From Ruminococcus sp. (GTDB lineage Bacteria; Bacillota; Clostridia; Oscillospirales; Ruminococcaceae), in contig JAKSQT010000006.1 of assembly GCA_024403995.1 (NCBI GenBank), positions 1-62,307 of the forward strand: a stretch of DNA of 62,307 bases. The letters run 5' to 3'. The position numbers and the translations under genes are program-made. Shown here in pieces: positions 9,097-19,822 of the stretch. How positions within the stretch are numbered: the stretch's first letter is position 1; each line of letters begins with the position of its first letter. A model generated the notes under the pieces. The model had not been told where the DNA came from. It searched no databases and saw only the letters and a list, made by a program, of their open reading frames with translations.

Positions 9097-9103
9097 TTTC
9101 GGG

Positions 9104-9199
9104 TTAATTGTCGGACTTATGACTGTCTAACCACTTGCATAAATAGTGACCAACTATACGTGCCACGATAGTCACTACGAATGAGAATATGTATGTCAT
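9104..9199 (-). CDS. Small hydrophobic type I toxin-like peptide (31 aa)
   Basis: The peptide begins MTYIFSFVVTIVARIVGHYL and continues with CKWLDSHKSDN: one membrane-spanning segment (about residues 4-20) followed by a short charged tail with Trp-Leu-Asp, the form of Fst-type toxins that insert in the membrane. It has a very strong ribosome site, GGAAGGAGG. That site is held in an 8-bp hairpin (minus strand, 9209-9228, loop GTCA), which would keep translation low until relieved, again as in Fst. The convergent antisense RNA is complementary to its start region. No database comparison was possible. Confidence 0.75.
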   Translation of the reverse strand: MTYIFSFVVTIVARIVGHYLCKWLDSHKSDN

Positions 9200-9242
9200 G
9201 GTTTCCACCTCCTTCCTGACGGAAGAAGCCGACAATGTAATC

Positions 9243-9271
9243 ATTATATCATGTAATTATAGCTTCTGCAA
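9243..9271 (-). promoter_or_regulatory. Promoter of the toxin mRNA
   Basis: On the minus strand, TTGCAG (9266-9271) and TATAAT (9243-9248) have a 17-bp gap. The predicted leader is about 37 nt and contains the hairpin that hides the ribosome site. Confidence 0.7.
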
Positions 9272-9386
9272 TAGTTTGCCACGATAATTCTGCAATACAG
9301 TCGTTTTGTACAGCACAGGCAATGAAATATTTCCCCTCATTCACAAAATCCCGACCTGCGGAATATAGTATCGTGAGGTGATTCAG

Positions 9387-9998
9387 TTGACAGAAGAAAT
9401 TTTCCTTGCGGTAACAGTCAGCATCGACATTTACTTAGCCGCCGCCGCTTTCTGCAATGACGGGATACGAATACCCTTTGTCTCTGCGGCGGTCATAAAC
9501 CTGATATGTTCTGCAATTCTCGGTATATCCACGAAATTCTCGCTCATTATAAGCAATATTGCTCCGCCGGAGCTGTTCCATGACCTTAGCATGGCGGTAC
9601 TTATCACCATCGGCATATTAACGATACTTAAAAGCATCGCCCGTATCACTGCCCGACACATAGCCGAAAGGGGAGAACTTTCGCTTAAACTCGGCAAAAC
9701 TCCGCTTGCAGTCAAACTTTATCTTGATGATACCGCCGCCGACAAAGACCATTCTCTGATACTGAGTGCAGGTGAGGCAGTCTCTCTTGCGCTTGCAAGC
9801 TCATTTGACTGCGCCGCCATGGGGTTAAGCAGCGGTTCAGCCGATATTTCGCCGATTTTAGCCGCTGTCTGTACGTTTGTCTGTGGTTTTGCGGCACTTT
9901 TCCTCGGCTCAGTGACGGGACGAAAAATCTCCTCCCTTAACCACGATTTCTCATGGACGGGAGGAGTTATGTTAATTATTTTTTCGTTTATGCTATAA
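9387..9998 (+). CDS. ytaF: YtaF-like sporulation membrane protein (MntP/DUF204-related)
   Basis: This 203-residue membrane protein has about six hydrophobic segments in two homologous halves. Each half carries an acidic residue in its first helix (SIDIYLAAAAF near residue 12 and SFDCAAMGLSSG near residue 140), the pattern of YtaF and MntP-type transporters. YtaF is found in spore-formers, but its exact job is unknown. The start is TTG at 9387 because GAGGTG lies 6 bases before it; the GTG inside that site, three codons upstream, is not the likely start. Its last 6 bases overlap the end of the convergent metallophosphoesterase gene. Confidence 0.8.
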   Translation: MTEEIFLAVTVSIDIYLAAAAFCNDGIRIPFVSAAVINLICSAILGISTKFSLIISNIAPPELFHDLSMAVLITIGILTILKSIARITARHIAERGELSLKLGKTPLAVKLYLDDTAADKDHSLILSAGEAVSLALASSFDCAAMGLSSGSADISPILAAVCTFVCGFAALFLGSVTGRKISSLNHDFSWTGGVMLIIFSFML

Positions 9999-10790
9999 AT
10001 CGTATATCACTATTTCAGGCAGATTGAACAGTCTCAGCTTGCCAAGACCGCCCGAAACACAGAGCTTTCCGTGTTTCATTCCATAAATGCCCTTTGCATT
10101 TTTGGGAAACATCTTTCTTTCGGGAGACAGCATAGCCACGCCGAAAATCCGTACAATTCCGCCATGAACGTGACCGCTGAACGTATACTCAGCGCCCCAT
10201 TCATCATAAACTTCGCCAAAAAACGGATTATGCGCCATAAGCAGAACCTCGCCGTCGGGACATTCCCCGAGCAGTCGGACAATTTCAGCCCTGTCAAGCA
10301 CGTCAAGGTCTTTATAGCCGCCGTTTTTCTTGTATACTTCAAGCTTTTCGTCAAGCCCGTAAATTTTCAGCTCACGGTCTTTCACCCTCAGCACATCGCT
10401 GTCATTTCTCAGCAGTTTTCCGCCGTTTTCGGCTATAATTCGCTGATATTCAGCAAACACCCGAGGTTTCAGCTCCTTTTCATGGTTACCCATTATGACA
10501 TATATCGGAGCTGTGCCGCAAAGCTCATGCAGAAGTGACTCCGCATTGCTGATATCCGTCATGCTTCTTGAAACAAGGTCGCCCGTAATGAGGATAATAT
10601 CAGGCTTTTCACGCTTTATCCTGTCGGCAAGCCGCTTATTTCCATTTCCGAAACATCGCTTGTGCAGGTCGGAGATATGGGCTATCCTGACATTTCCGCC
10701 GAAATTCTCACGCCTTGTCCGAAGAAAGAGCCTGTTCTCAGCAAACGCATAAACGGCAAAAGCCACGCAGATAAGCAGTATATACTTCAC
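9993..10790 (-). CDS. Membrane-anchored metallophosphoesterase (YaeI/YkuE-like)
   Basis: This 265-residue protein has an N-terminal hydrophobic anchor (residues 1-18) and then the full set of calcineurin-like phosphoesterase metal-binding motifs: ISDLH (about 40), GDLV (about 70), GNHE (about 100), MAHNP (about 185) and GHVHGG (about 205). Family members hydrolyse phosphoester bonds, in some cases of UDP-diacylglucosamine-like lipids; the substrate here is unknown. Its start directly abuts the gyrA stop, so it is the last gene of the dnaN-gyrA transcript. Confidence 0.9.
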   Translation of the reverse strand: MKYILLICVAFAVYAFAENRLFLRTRRENFGGNVRIAHISDLHKRCFGNGNKRLADRIKREKPDIILITGDLVSRSMTDISNAESLLHELCGTAPIYVIMGNHEKELKPRVFAEYQRIIAENGGKLLRNDSDVLRVKDRELKIYGLDEKLEVYKKNGGYKDLDVLDRAEIVRLLGECPDGEVLLMAHNPFFGEVYDEWGAEYTFSGHVHGGIVRIFGVAMLSPERKMFPKNAKGIYGMKHGKLCVSGGLGKLRLFNLPEIVIYDL

Positions 10791-13418
10791 TTATTCGTCG
10801 TCCTCGTCGCCTTCCTCGGCTTCAATAACTACTTCGTTTGCTTCTTCAAGTTCAGCTTCTTCCTCGGCAGCTTTGAGCTGTTCATCGGTAAGCTGTTCAA
10901 CTTTTTCGGTCTCTGCGCTGTCGTCATGTTCTGCACGGGTGAAGGCAACGACCTTTGCGCCCTCGTTAACACGCATTACACGAACGCCCTTTGCGATACG
11001 TCCCATAATTCTGATATCGCTTGCAAGAATTCTTATGATTATGCCGTCACTTGATACAAGGATAACGTCGTCCTCGTCGTCAACGATCTTGATGCCGCAG
11101 ACCTTTCCTCTTATCTCGTCAACCTTGTAGTTTGTAAGACCATAGCCGCCACGTCCCTGTATTCTGTAGCTGTCAATAGCAGTTTTCTTGCCGAAGCCGT
11201 TGTCAGTAACAGTCAGGAGAGATGCACCCTCACGTATCTTAGCTATGCCTACAACATAGTCGCCGTCACGGAGTTTTATTGCACGAACGCCATGTGCTGA
11301 ACGTGACATTGTACGTATCTTTGATTCCTCGGTACGCAGAGCCATACCGTTTCTTGTTGCAACGAAAAGCTGCTGATTGCCGTCAGTCATACGAACGCCT
11401 GCGATCTCGTCGCCCTCATCAAGACCGATAGCGATAAGACCATTTTTGCGGACATTTCTGTAAAGTGAAAGATTTGACTTTTTGATCTTGCCGTTCTTGG
11501 TGACAACTGTGATGAACTTATCGTCATTGAAGTCGGCAGTTTTTATCATAGCCGTAATTCTCTCGCCCTCTGTAAGCGGCAGGAGATTTATCAGGTTAAA
11601 GCCTCGTGAAGCCTTTGAGCCGTCAGGTACTTCATAGCATTTAAGCTTATACATGATGCCCTTGTTGGAGATGAACAGGATATTGTCATGGCTTCCACAG
11701 ATGAACATTTCCTCAACGAAGTCCTCCTCACGCTGTTTCATGCCTGTGATGCCACGTCCGCCACGGTGCTGTGTCTTGTATTCAGCAAGAGGCATACGCT
11801 TGATATAGCCGTTGTTTGTGAGTGTAACAACGCAGTCTTCCTCCGGTATAAGGTCTTCTATATCAACTTCACCGCTGACATTTTCGATATCAGTACGTCT
11901 TGGGTCACTGAACTTTTTGCGGATAGCGTTGAGATCGTCCATGATAATTCCGTAAACACGGTTAACATCGGCAAGGATATTCTCATAGTCTGAAATTTTT
12001 GTGAGAAGTCCGAAAAGTTCATCGGTTATCTTCTGTCTTTCGAGACCTGTGAGCTGTCCGAGACGCATCTGGACGATAGCTTCAGCCTGTTCAGCGGAAA
12101 GACCTGTCTGCTGTTCAACATGGAGACCTGTGAAATCATACTGGGCACGGTCAAGAAGTGCGGACATATCCACGTCCTTGAAACGCTCCATCATGCGCTC
12201 CTTAGCCTCCTGAACGGTTGCGCTGGCACGGATTATTGCGATAACCTCGTCAATATAATCAGCCGCAAGCACAAAGCCCTGTAAGATATGTGCCCTTTCG
12301 AGAGCTTTTCTGAGGTCAAAGCGTGTACGTCTCTGTATAACATCTACCTGAAAATCCAGATAATTGCGGAGCATCTGTTTCAGTGTGAGGATCTTCGGCT
12401 CATTGTTTACAAGAGCAAGCATGATTATGCCGACTGTATCCTGCAACTGTGTGAGCGCAAAGAGCTTGTTGAGCACTATTTCAGGCATTGCGTCCTTTTT
12501 CAGCTCGATAACAACACGCATACCGTCCTTGTCGGACTCGTCACGGAGGTCATAAAGACCCTCGATACGCTTATCCTTTGCAAGCTGATTGATGCTCTTG
12601 AGAAGTCTCTCTTTACGGAGCATATAAGGTATTTCATCGATAATGATGCAGTTTCTTCCCTTTATCTCCTCGAAATGAGTACGGCTTCTGAGGATTATCT
12701 TGCCACGTCCTGTAGCATAAGCGGCACGGATGCCTGCCTTGCCCATGATTATGCCGCCTGTCGGAAAATCAGGGCCTTTGATGTGTTCCATAAGCTGTTC
12801 AAGTGTACAGTCAGGGTCATCAATGAGGAGCTGTAAAGCATCAATTACCTCACCGAGATTGTGAGGAGGGATATTTGTAGCCATACCTACGGCAATACCC
12901 ACAGAACCGTTTACCAGAAGGTTAGGGAAACGTGACGGGAGCACAACAGGCTCCTGAAGACGGTCGTCGTAGTTAGGCATGAAATCAACGGTTTCCTTGT
13001 TGATGTCAGTGAGCATATCGAGAGTAAGCTTTGACATCTTAGCCTCGGTATAACGGTAAGCGGCAGGGCCGTCGCCGTCGATAGAACCGAAGTTTCCGTG
13101 ACCGTCAACGAGAGGGTATCTCATGGAAAAGTCCTGTGCAAGACGAACAAGAGCGTCATATACAGAAGCATCGCCGTGTGGATGATAGCGTCCGAGTACA
13201 GCACCGACTGTATCGGCACATTTTCTGTACGCCTTATCAGGAGTAAGTCCGTTTTCGTGGAGCGTATAGAGAATACGCCTGTGAACGGGCTTTAGTCCGT
13301 CTCTTACATCGGGAAGTGCTCTCGATACGATTACCGACATTGCATAGTTGAGCATGGAGTTTTCCATTTCGTCAACAAGTTCGGTATTTATAATCTTGGA
13401 ATTATCGTTATAAAGCAT
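10791..13418 (-). CDS. gyrA: DNA gyrase subunit A
   Basis: GyrA breaks and rejoins DNA in the A2B2 gyrase that adds negative supercoils. The breakage domain carries the catalytic Tyr in [10 protein letters not shown] (about residue 123), and the C-terminal beta-pinwheel carries the GyrA box QHRGGRG (about residue 560; consensus QRRGGRG). The 875-residue length fits gyrase A, ending in an acidic tail (AEEGDEDDE). In the quinolone-determining region the sequence is [12 protein letters not shown], so the position usually occupied by Ser or Thr (E. coli Ser83) is Ala, with Ser at the next residue. The downstream metallophosphoesterase gene abuts it. Confidence 0.97.
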   Translation of the reverse strand: MLYNDNSKIINTELVDEMENSMLNYAMSVIVSRALPDVRDGLKPVHRRILYTLHENGLTPDKAYRKCADTVGAVLGRYHPHGDASVYDALVRLAQDFSMRYPLVDGHGNFGSIDGDGPAAYRYTEAKMSKLTLDMLTDINKETVDFMPNYDDRLQEPVVLPSRFPNLLVNGSVGIAVGMATNIPPHNLGEVIDALQLLIDDPDCTLEQLMEHIKGPDFPTGGIIMGKAGIRAAYATGRGKIILRSRTHFEEIKGRNCIIIDEIPYMLRKERLLKSINQLAKDKRIEGLYDLRDESDKDGMRVVIELKKDAMPEIVLNKLFALTQLQDTVGIIMLALVNNEPKILTLKQMLRNYLDFQVDVIQRRTRFDLRKALERAHILQGFVLAADYIDEVIAIIRASATVQEAKERMMERFKDVDMSALLDRAQYDFTGLHVEQQTGLSAEQAEAIVQMRLGQLTGLERQKITDELFGLLTKISDYENILADVNRVYGIIMDDLNAIRKKFSDPRRTDIENVSGEVDIEDLIPEEDCVVTLTNNGYIKRMPLAEYKTQHRGGRGITGMKQREEDFVEEMFICGSHDNILFISNKGIMYKLKCYEVPDGSKASRGFNLINLLPLTEGERITAMIKTADFNDDKFITVVTKNGKIKKSNLSLYRNVRKNGLIAIGLDEGDEIAGVRMTDGNQQLFVATRNGMALRTEESKIRTMSRSAHGVRAIKLRDGDYVVGIAKIREGASLLTVTDNGFGKKTAIDSYRIQGRGGYGLTNYKVDEIRGKVCGIKIVDDEDDVILVSSDGIIIRILASDIRIMGRIAKGVRVMRVNEGAKVVAFTRAEHDDSAETEKVEQLTDEQLKAAEEEAELEEANEVVIEAEEGDEDDE

Positions 13419-13479
13419 TTTTTCCTCCTGTGAAAATTTTTAAATCAGATTATTTTGTCGGTCATTCAACTGTATTGAT

Positions 13480-13505
13480 GGAATGCCGAGGGCGGCATCC
13501 CCTGC
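13480..13505 (+). repeat. REP-like 26-bp unit between ycxB-like gene and gyrA
   Basis: The hairpin GGAATGCCG...CGGCATCCC followed by CTGC has the length and shape of the other REP units, but with CTGC in place of CTAC. It lies in the 122-bp gap between gyrA and the upstream gene, in a transcript that appears to read through. Confidence 0.55.
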
Positions 13506-13540
13506 AAATTGTGATAATACACATTCGGCGTTGCCTATGA

Positions 13541-14074
13541 TTAATTGCGTATTAATTCCAGTTCAGCATCAGTAAAATTCTTCTTCGGCAGCACATAAAG
13601 CGATGCTCTGTCGGGAAGTATCAGAAAATACTTGTCATATTCAAGAAGCTGATACTCATCAGAACGCTGTATTCTGGTCTTTTCGGGCAGAGGCTCAATC
13701 TCGTCCTCATCATTTTCAGGCTTCACTTTATCGTCCGAAACTGTAGATATATCGAAAAATCCGTCCGCAACGCCTATCTTATACACAGGCTCACCAAGTT
13801 CACGTACCGAGTCACATATACTGCGGCGCATTTTTTTCGGATTGTACCATTCTCTCGCCGCAAATGCAAGACACGCAAGCGCTCCCACATACGGCAGATA
13901 ATTTGACGTATTATTCACTGCAATGCCGATAAAGACCACTGCAATGACACAGAATATCCCCATGAAAAGGTTGTGCTTAGGACAGATGAACTGCTTCTGG
14001 AATGAAGTATACGCCTCTCTGAAAACATCGATAGGAATGGTATACTCTTTTTCAAGCTTGTAGTTTTCTTCCAT
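13541..14074 (-). CDS. YcxB-like membrane protein
   Basis: This 177-residue protein has two adjacent hydrophobic segments (about residues 38-55 and 60-75). A soluble C-terminal domain ends LYVLPKKNFTDAELELIRN, the typical ending of YcxB-like proteins, preceded by the family's YFLILPDRA-type strand. Function is unknown. It lies between gyrB and gyrA in the origin operon, 10 bases from the gyrB stop. An acidic loop (PENDEDEIEPLPEKT) separates the membrane and C-terminal parts. Confidence 0.75.
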   Translation of the reverse strand: MEENYKLEKEYTIPIDVFREAYTSFQKQFICPKHNLFMGIFCVIAVVFIGIAVNNTSNYLPYVGALACLAFAAREWYNPKKMRRSICDSVRELGEPVYKIGVADGFFDISTVSDDKVKPENDEDEIEPLPEKTRIQRSDEYQLLEYDKYFLILPDRASLYVLPKKNFTDAELELIRN

Positions 14075-14083
14075 TTCTGCTCC

Positions 14084-16012
<1,929 letters not shown>

Positions 16013-16015
16013 TTT

Positions 16016-16537
16016 TTACCTCCATGTATTCTGATCAAATATATTATTCAGCCAATTTATCGGGTTATTGTCAATATATCTGCATATTTCGGTGTATTCC
16101 TTTTCACTGCGGATAATTCTGTCGTAATATGAACGCTGCCATATTGAGAAACCTGTTTTCTTGTTTGTAAATCTTTTAAATGCTGAAATCAATGACGGAA
16201 TCGCAGAATTTGTAGGGGACGGCGTCCTCGACGTCCCGCCCGCTGATGCATTTTCATGGCATATAAAAACAATCATATGCACATGGTCAGGCATAATTAC
16301 AAATTTTTCAATTTTAATATCATGATAAACGAAATTAATTTCATTTATCTGGTCATTTACAATTTTTCCGATATCCGTTAATATTACATTTGGGACGTCG
16401 AGGACGCCGTCCCCTACGCCTTTTATTTCCGACAAACAATAATTTTTATCCGCCGTACAGACCGTAATGAAATATCTGCCATTGCGTGAATAATCGTAAT
16501 TTTTAAGGCGGATATCCTTTCGTTCAGGATGGTTCAT
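16016..16537 (-). CDS. REP-associated tyrosine transposase (RAYT, Y1/HUH family) inside the gyrase operon
   Basis: This 173-residue single-strand DNA transposase-like protein has the IS200/Y1 layout: YSRNGRYFITVCT near the start, the HUH metal motif in FVIMPDHVHMIVF (about residues 79-91), and WQRSYYDRIIRSEKEY (about residues 134-149), which supplies the catalytic Tyr. RAYTs act on REP hairpins with a GTAG foot. Two exact 26-bp REP-like units lie inside this gene in opposite orientations and are translated in frame (GVGDGVLDVP and GGTSRTPSPT). Its ATG overlaps the remB stop (ATGA), and its TAA lies in the gyrB ribosome site, so it is fitted into the operon without spare bases. remB and gyrB are normally neighbours in Firmicutes. 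Confidence 0.88.
   Translation of the reverse strand: MNHPERKDIRLKNYDYSRNGRYFITVCTADKNYCLSEIKGVGDGVLDVPNVILTDIGKIVNDQINEINFVYHDIKIEKFVIMPDHVHMIVFICHENASAGGTSRTPSPTNSAIPSLISAFKRFTNKKTGFSIWQRSYYDRIIRSEKEYTEICRYIDNNPINWLNNIFDQNTWR
16212..16237 (-). repeat. REP-like 26-bp unit inside the RAYT gene (copy A)
   Basis: On the plus strand it reads GTAGGGGACGGCGTCC and ends CGACGTCCC, the exact reverse complement of the units at 12-37 and 16392-16417. In the RAYT frame it encodes GTSRTPSPT, between the HUH motif and the C-terminal helix. Confidence 0.8.
16392..16417 (+). repeat. REP-like 26-bp unit inside the RAYT gene (copy B)
   Basis: It is identical to 12-37 and inverted relative to copy A. Read in the RAYT frame it encodes VGDGVLDVP, upstream of the HUH motif. 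The spacing between the two copies is 154 bp. Confidence 0.8.
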
Positions 16538-16797
16538 TCCATACCGCCGCCCGATTGAAGCCTTTTTCTCAGCGTAGATGCAGAAAGCTGCGAAATATAG
16601 ACCTTTTCCCTGCCGTTTTTCATGATGATTATGAAGCTTTTCGGCATTTCGTATGTAGTATAGACACAGCGTTTTTCCTTCTCGACACGTTCAAGAAGTT
16701 TTTTTGTGCATTTTTCGACCGTGGTATTCTCGATATCGAAAATCCCGACAATATCCCTTGTATCCACGGAATAGCTGTTGCCGATGTGCAGGTACAT
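16534..16797 (-). CDS. remB: RemB/YaaB-like protein (DUF370)
   Basis: This 87-residue protein matches the DUF370 family: MYLHIGNSYSVDTRDIVGIFD at the N-terminus and KSFIIIMKNGREKVYISQLS in the second half. The family includes RemA (a DNA-binding matrix activator) and RemB (YaaB) of Bacillus; remB sits between recF and gyrB there as it does here. It is one base away from the recF stop and overlaps the start of the RAYT gene by 4 bases. Confidence 0.85.
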   Translation of the reverse strand: MYLHIGNSYSVDTRDIVGIFDIENTTVEKCTKKLLERVEKEKRCVYTTYEMPKSFIIIMKNGREKVYISQLSASTLRKRLQSGGGME

Positions 16798-16798
16798 T

Positions 16799-17923
16799 TC
16801 AAGCCTCCTCGGATATCGTTCCTCCGCTTACACGCAGAATTTTTCCCTTTATTTCGGGAAGAAGGGCACTTTCATTCGGAGTGGTCACAAAGACCTGCAT
16901 ATCCTTTATCATATCAAACACAAACCGCTGACGGTTCTCGTCAAGTTCACCCATAACGTCATCAAGAAAGACAACGGGCGCATCTTTTGACTTTTTCATA
17001 TATATTTCAGCCTGTGCAAGCTTCATGACGAGTGCGGCGCTCTTTATCTGTCCCTGTGAGCCGTAGTCCCTTGCGCTTACACCGTTTATTTTTATGATTA
17101 TCTCATCACGGTTAACGCCCGAATGGGTACTGCCTGTGCGGATATCATATTCGGCTGTTTCACGAAGTTTGCGGTAATACTGTTCATAAGCCGCCTCACC
17201 GCACGGATTTTCAAAATCCTCGGCTTTATAGACATTCGACTTATATTCAAGCGTCAGCTCCTCTGTACCGCCCGACACGGTTTTATAGAGCCTTCCGCAT
17301 ATTCCGTTTATTTTCGTGATATATTCGTTGCGCATCCACGAAATGAGCGCACCTTCACGGGAAGCCTGTCTGTCCCATACTTCAAGGATATCTGCGTTTC
17401 CGCCGTACTGCGGGATATTTTTCAGCAGAGCATTCCGCTGGTTCATAATGGCATTGTTCTTGTTCAGGTGCATGACGAACACAGGATTTAGCTGTGAAGC
17501 CGCCATGTCCACGAAATTCCGCCGTTTTTCAGGTGATCCCTTGATAATTTCGGTATCATCAGGGATAAAGGCAATACACTTGAAAACGTCGAAAAGCGCC
17601 CGTGTTCCACGCTGTTTCACGCCGTTGAGCTGAATGAGTTTCTGCGGATTTGAGCCGCCTGTCATTTCAAAGCTTATCTTCTGTTCTCTCACGCTGTCAA
17701 GAATTTTCACGGCAGAGGACATACGGCTGCCGCCGAGACATACGTAGTCCTTTTCCTTTGAGCCACGGAAGCTGCGGCATCCCGACAGTATCCACATCGC
17801 TTCAAGGAGGTTTGTCTTGCCCTGTGCATTTGCTCCCACGATAATATTGTACTTGGGGTCAGGTGCGAAAGAAACTCCCGAAAGATTGCGGAATCCATCG
17901 ATTTCGGCATAGGTGACTATCAC
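16799..17923 (-). CDS. recF: DNA replication and repair protein RecF
   Basis: RecF is an SMC-like ATPase that loads RecA at single-strand gaps with RecO and RecR. The 374-residue protein has Walker [14 protein letters not shown] (about residue 30), an ABC signature region with [19 protein letters not shown] (about residue 285), and Walker [18 protein letters not shown] (about residue 315). The start is GTG, overlapping the yaaA stop as GTGA, which implies coupled translation. Confidence 0.95.
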   Translation of the reverse strand: MIVTYAEIDGFRNLSGVSFAPDPKYNIIVGANAQGKTNLLEAMWILSGCRSFRGSKEKDYVCLGGSRMSSAVKILDSVREQKISFEMTGGSNPQKLIQLNGVKQRGTRALFDVFKCIAFIPDDTEIIKGSPEKRRNFVDMAASQLNPVFVMHLNKNNAIMNQRNALLKNIPQYGGNADILEVWDRQASREGALISWMRNEYITKINGICGRLYKTVSGGTEELTLEYKSNVYKAEDFENPCGEAAYEQYYRKLRETAEYDIRTGSTHSGVNRDEIIIKINGVSARDYGSQGQIKSAALVMKLAQAEIYMKKSKDAPVVFLDDVMGELDENRQRFVFDMIKDMQVFVTTPNESALLPEIKGKILRVSGGTISEEA

Positions 17924-18129
17924 TCTACCGTTACCTCATGACCGTCCAGTGAAACTGTATCGCCCGGACGTATCTTTTTGCCTCTCATGGTGCAGACTTC
18001 GCCGTTTACGAAAACTTGTCCCTCCTGAATGAGAGTTTTTGCCTCTCCGCCTGTATCGACGAGTGCGGCAAATTTAAGGAGAGCGTCAAGTTTTATAAAT
18101 TCAGTTGTAATGCTGATTTTTTCAGACAT
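17920..18129 (-). CDS. yaaA: S4-domain RNA-binding protein YaaA/RlbA
   Basis: This 69-residue protein consists of a single S4 fold: [22 protein letters not shown], then [28 protein letters not shown]. The gene lies between dnaN and recF in most Firmicutes; the protein probably binds structured RNA, perhaps in ribosome assembly. It is 14 bases from dnaN and overlaps recF. Confidence 0.9.
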   Translation of the reverse strand: MSEKISITTEFIKLDALLKFAALVDTGGEAKTLIQEGQVFVNGEVCTMRGKKIRPGDTVSLDGHEVTVE

Positions 18130-18143
18130 GGTAAAACCTTCTT

Positions 18144-19247
18144 TTAATTTTTAAGCTGTATCGGCATGATAAGGAAGATGAAGCTTTCGCTTTCAAGCGG
18201 AAGAATCTCAATTACCTTCATAGCGCCGTTGAATCTTATGCGTACCTTATCGCCCTCAGCGGCTCTGAGAGCTTCGAGAATGAGCTTGTTGTTGAAGCCT
18301 ATGGTCACGGTCTCACCTGAGATATCGGCTGAAATAGAGTCGTTTATCCTGCCTATGCCTGTCTTGCAGCTTATTTTTACAGCACCGTCACCGACTTCAC
18401 AGCGGATAGGAGCTTTGTTTTTATCGTCAATGAGCAGAGAACAGCGTTCAAGACAGGTCGAAAATTCTCTTTTGCTGATTATTACTTCTGTTTTGAAGCC
18501 GTTCGGGATACTCAGCTTATAGTTATGGAAATTGCCTTCAAGAAGTCTTGATATAACGAAAACTCTGCCTATCTCGAAAATGATATGGCGGTCGTTTGTG
18601 AAGATGGTGCACATCTTGTCGGACTCGTCCTTAATAAGTGTCGAAACTTCAAGGAGAGCCTTTTTCGGTACGACAAAGTGATATTTTTCAGGACATTCAG
18701 TTGTTTCATTCCTGATAGCAAGTCTGAAGCCGTCAATTGCGACCATATTGAAGCTTCCGTCCTCGATGTCGAAAAGTTCGCCTGTAAGGACAGGTTTGCT
18801 TTCGTTCATTGAAGCGGCATAGCTTGTCATATTTATCATTGATTTGAGAACGTTCTGCTTAACGGTGAAGCTTCTTCCTGAATCAACGGTCGGAAGCTCA
18901 GGAAATTCTGTTGCAGACATTGCAGGAAAGCTGCACTCTGTAGCTGAGCAAGAGATGTTGATAAGAAGATTTTCGTCGATATCAAATGAGATCTCCTCAC
19001 CTGACATACGTCTTGTGAATTCGCTGAAAAGTCTCGGACTTACGACAAATTCACCTGAACCATCAGTTGAAGCGTTGATAGAAGTACGGATACCCATTTC
19101 GAGGTTATAGGCAGTAAGCTCGACGGTATTTTCAGAAACTGCGATCTTTATGCCTTCAAGTGCAGGGATGGTAGACTTCTGTGAAACTGCTCTTGAAACG
19201 TTGCCTAAAGCTTCACTGAGTTCGGTTTTGTTGCATATGAACTTCAT
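18144..19247 (-). CDS. dnaN: DNA polymerase III beta subunit (sliding clamp)
   Basis: DnaN forms the ring that tethers the replicative polymerase to DNA. The 367-residue protein has the three-domain clamp layout, starting [20 protein letters not shown] and ending in a clamp C-terminus, [20 protein letters not shown] (the family usually ends PMRL/PVRL). The ATG at 19247 is chosen because GGAGG lies 8 bases before it; an in-frame ATG at 19262 sits within that ribosome site. It is the first gene of the leftward operon that runs on to gyrA. Confidence 0.96.
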   Translation of the reverse strand: MKFICNKTELSEALGNVSRAVSQKSTIPALEGIKIAVSENTVELTAYNLEMGIRTSINASTDGSGEFVVSPRLFSEFTRRMSGEEISFDIDENLLINISCSATECSFPAMSATEFPELPTVDSGRSFTVKQNVLKSMINMTSYAASMNESKPVLTGELFDIEDGSFNMVAIDGFRLAIRNETTECPEKYHFVVPKKALLEVSTLIKDESDKMCTIFTNDRHIIFEIGRVFVISRLLEGNFHNYKLSIPNGFKTEVIISKREFSTCLERCSLLIDDKNKAPIRCEVGDGAVKISCKTGIGRINDSISADISGETVTIGFNNKLILEALRAAEGDKVRIRFNGAMKVIEILPLESESFIFLIMPIQLKN

Positions 19248-19262
19248 GTAGATTTCCTCCAT

Positions 19263-19822
19263 TGCAGGTCAGACCTGCGCTTTATGAAAACTCAGACAGG
19301 ATTTTTTCAAAAGATATCTGAGATAAGAAAAATTCAAAAAGATAAGTAAAGATAAGATATATTTATTTGTTGTTGTTGTTGTGTCGGTTGAAATGTTAGG
19401 ACAGGCAGTTTTCAACGAATCTATGAGGAAAACTCGTCCACAAACGGCTGTTGTGAAATTCTTGATAATTGTGAACAACTTTTCAGACGGCATATTTTGT
19501 GTTGATAAGGTTGAGAATTGTGGAGTTGATGTTTGTGGAATGTTCAGAAATTTGTTGAACTGCGGAATCGGCTTGATTTTTTTACAAAATCTTTCAAGAA
19601 TCTGTGGATTGTTGAAAACTCAAAACTGTGGAAACAGGATTTTTGATGCGAACAAAGTTTTCAACAATACTCTCCGTATATAGCTGGAATCAGGACTGAT
19701 TCTTTTTCCACCGGCTTTTTAACATGGTGTTGAAAACTCTGTTGAAAGCCTGTGGTATTAACATTTTTGACACTGAAAGTGAGTTGACTGCTGTTGATTT
19801 CTGTTCAGTCAGTCTGTGCGGC
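19263..19822. other. oriC, dnaN-dnaA part: AT-rich DnaA-box region
   Basis: This 560-bp gap has no supported gene. Its left end has an AT-rich run with GATAAG-type repeats and a TTGTTG repeat (about 19340-19382), a candidate unwinding element. The rest holds many DnaA-box-like motifs: TTTTCCACC near 19703, TTTTCAACA near 19656, TGTTGAAAACTC near 19731, and several TTNTCCACA or TGTGGA matches. Together with the dnaA-rpmH gap this looks like a bipartite origin as in Bacillus subtilis. The boxes depart from strict TTATCCACA, so the exact set cannot be fixed by eye. Confidence 0.75.
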
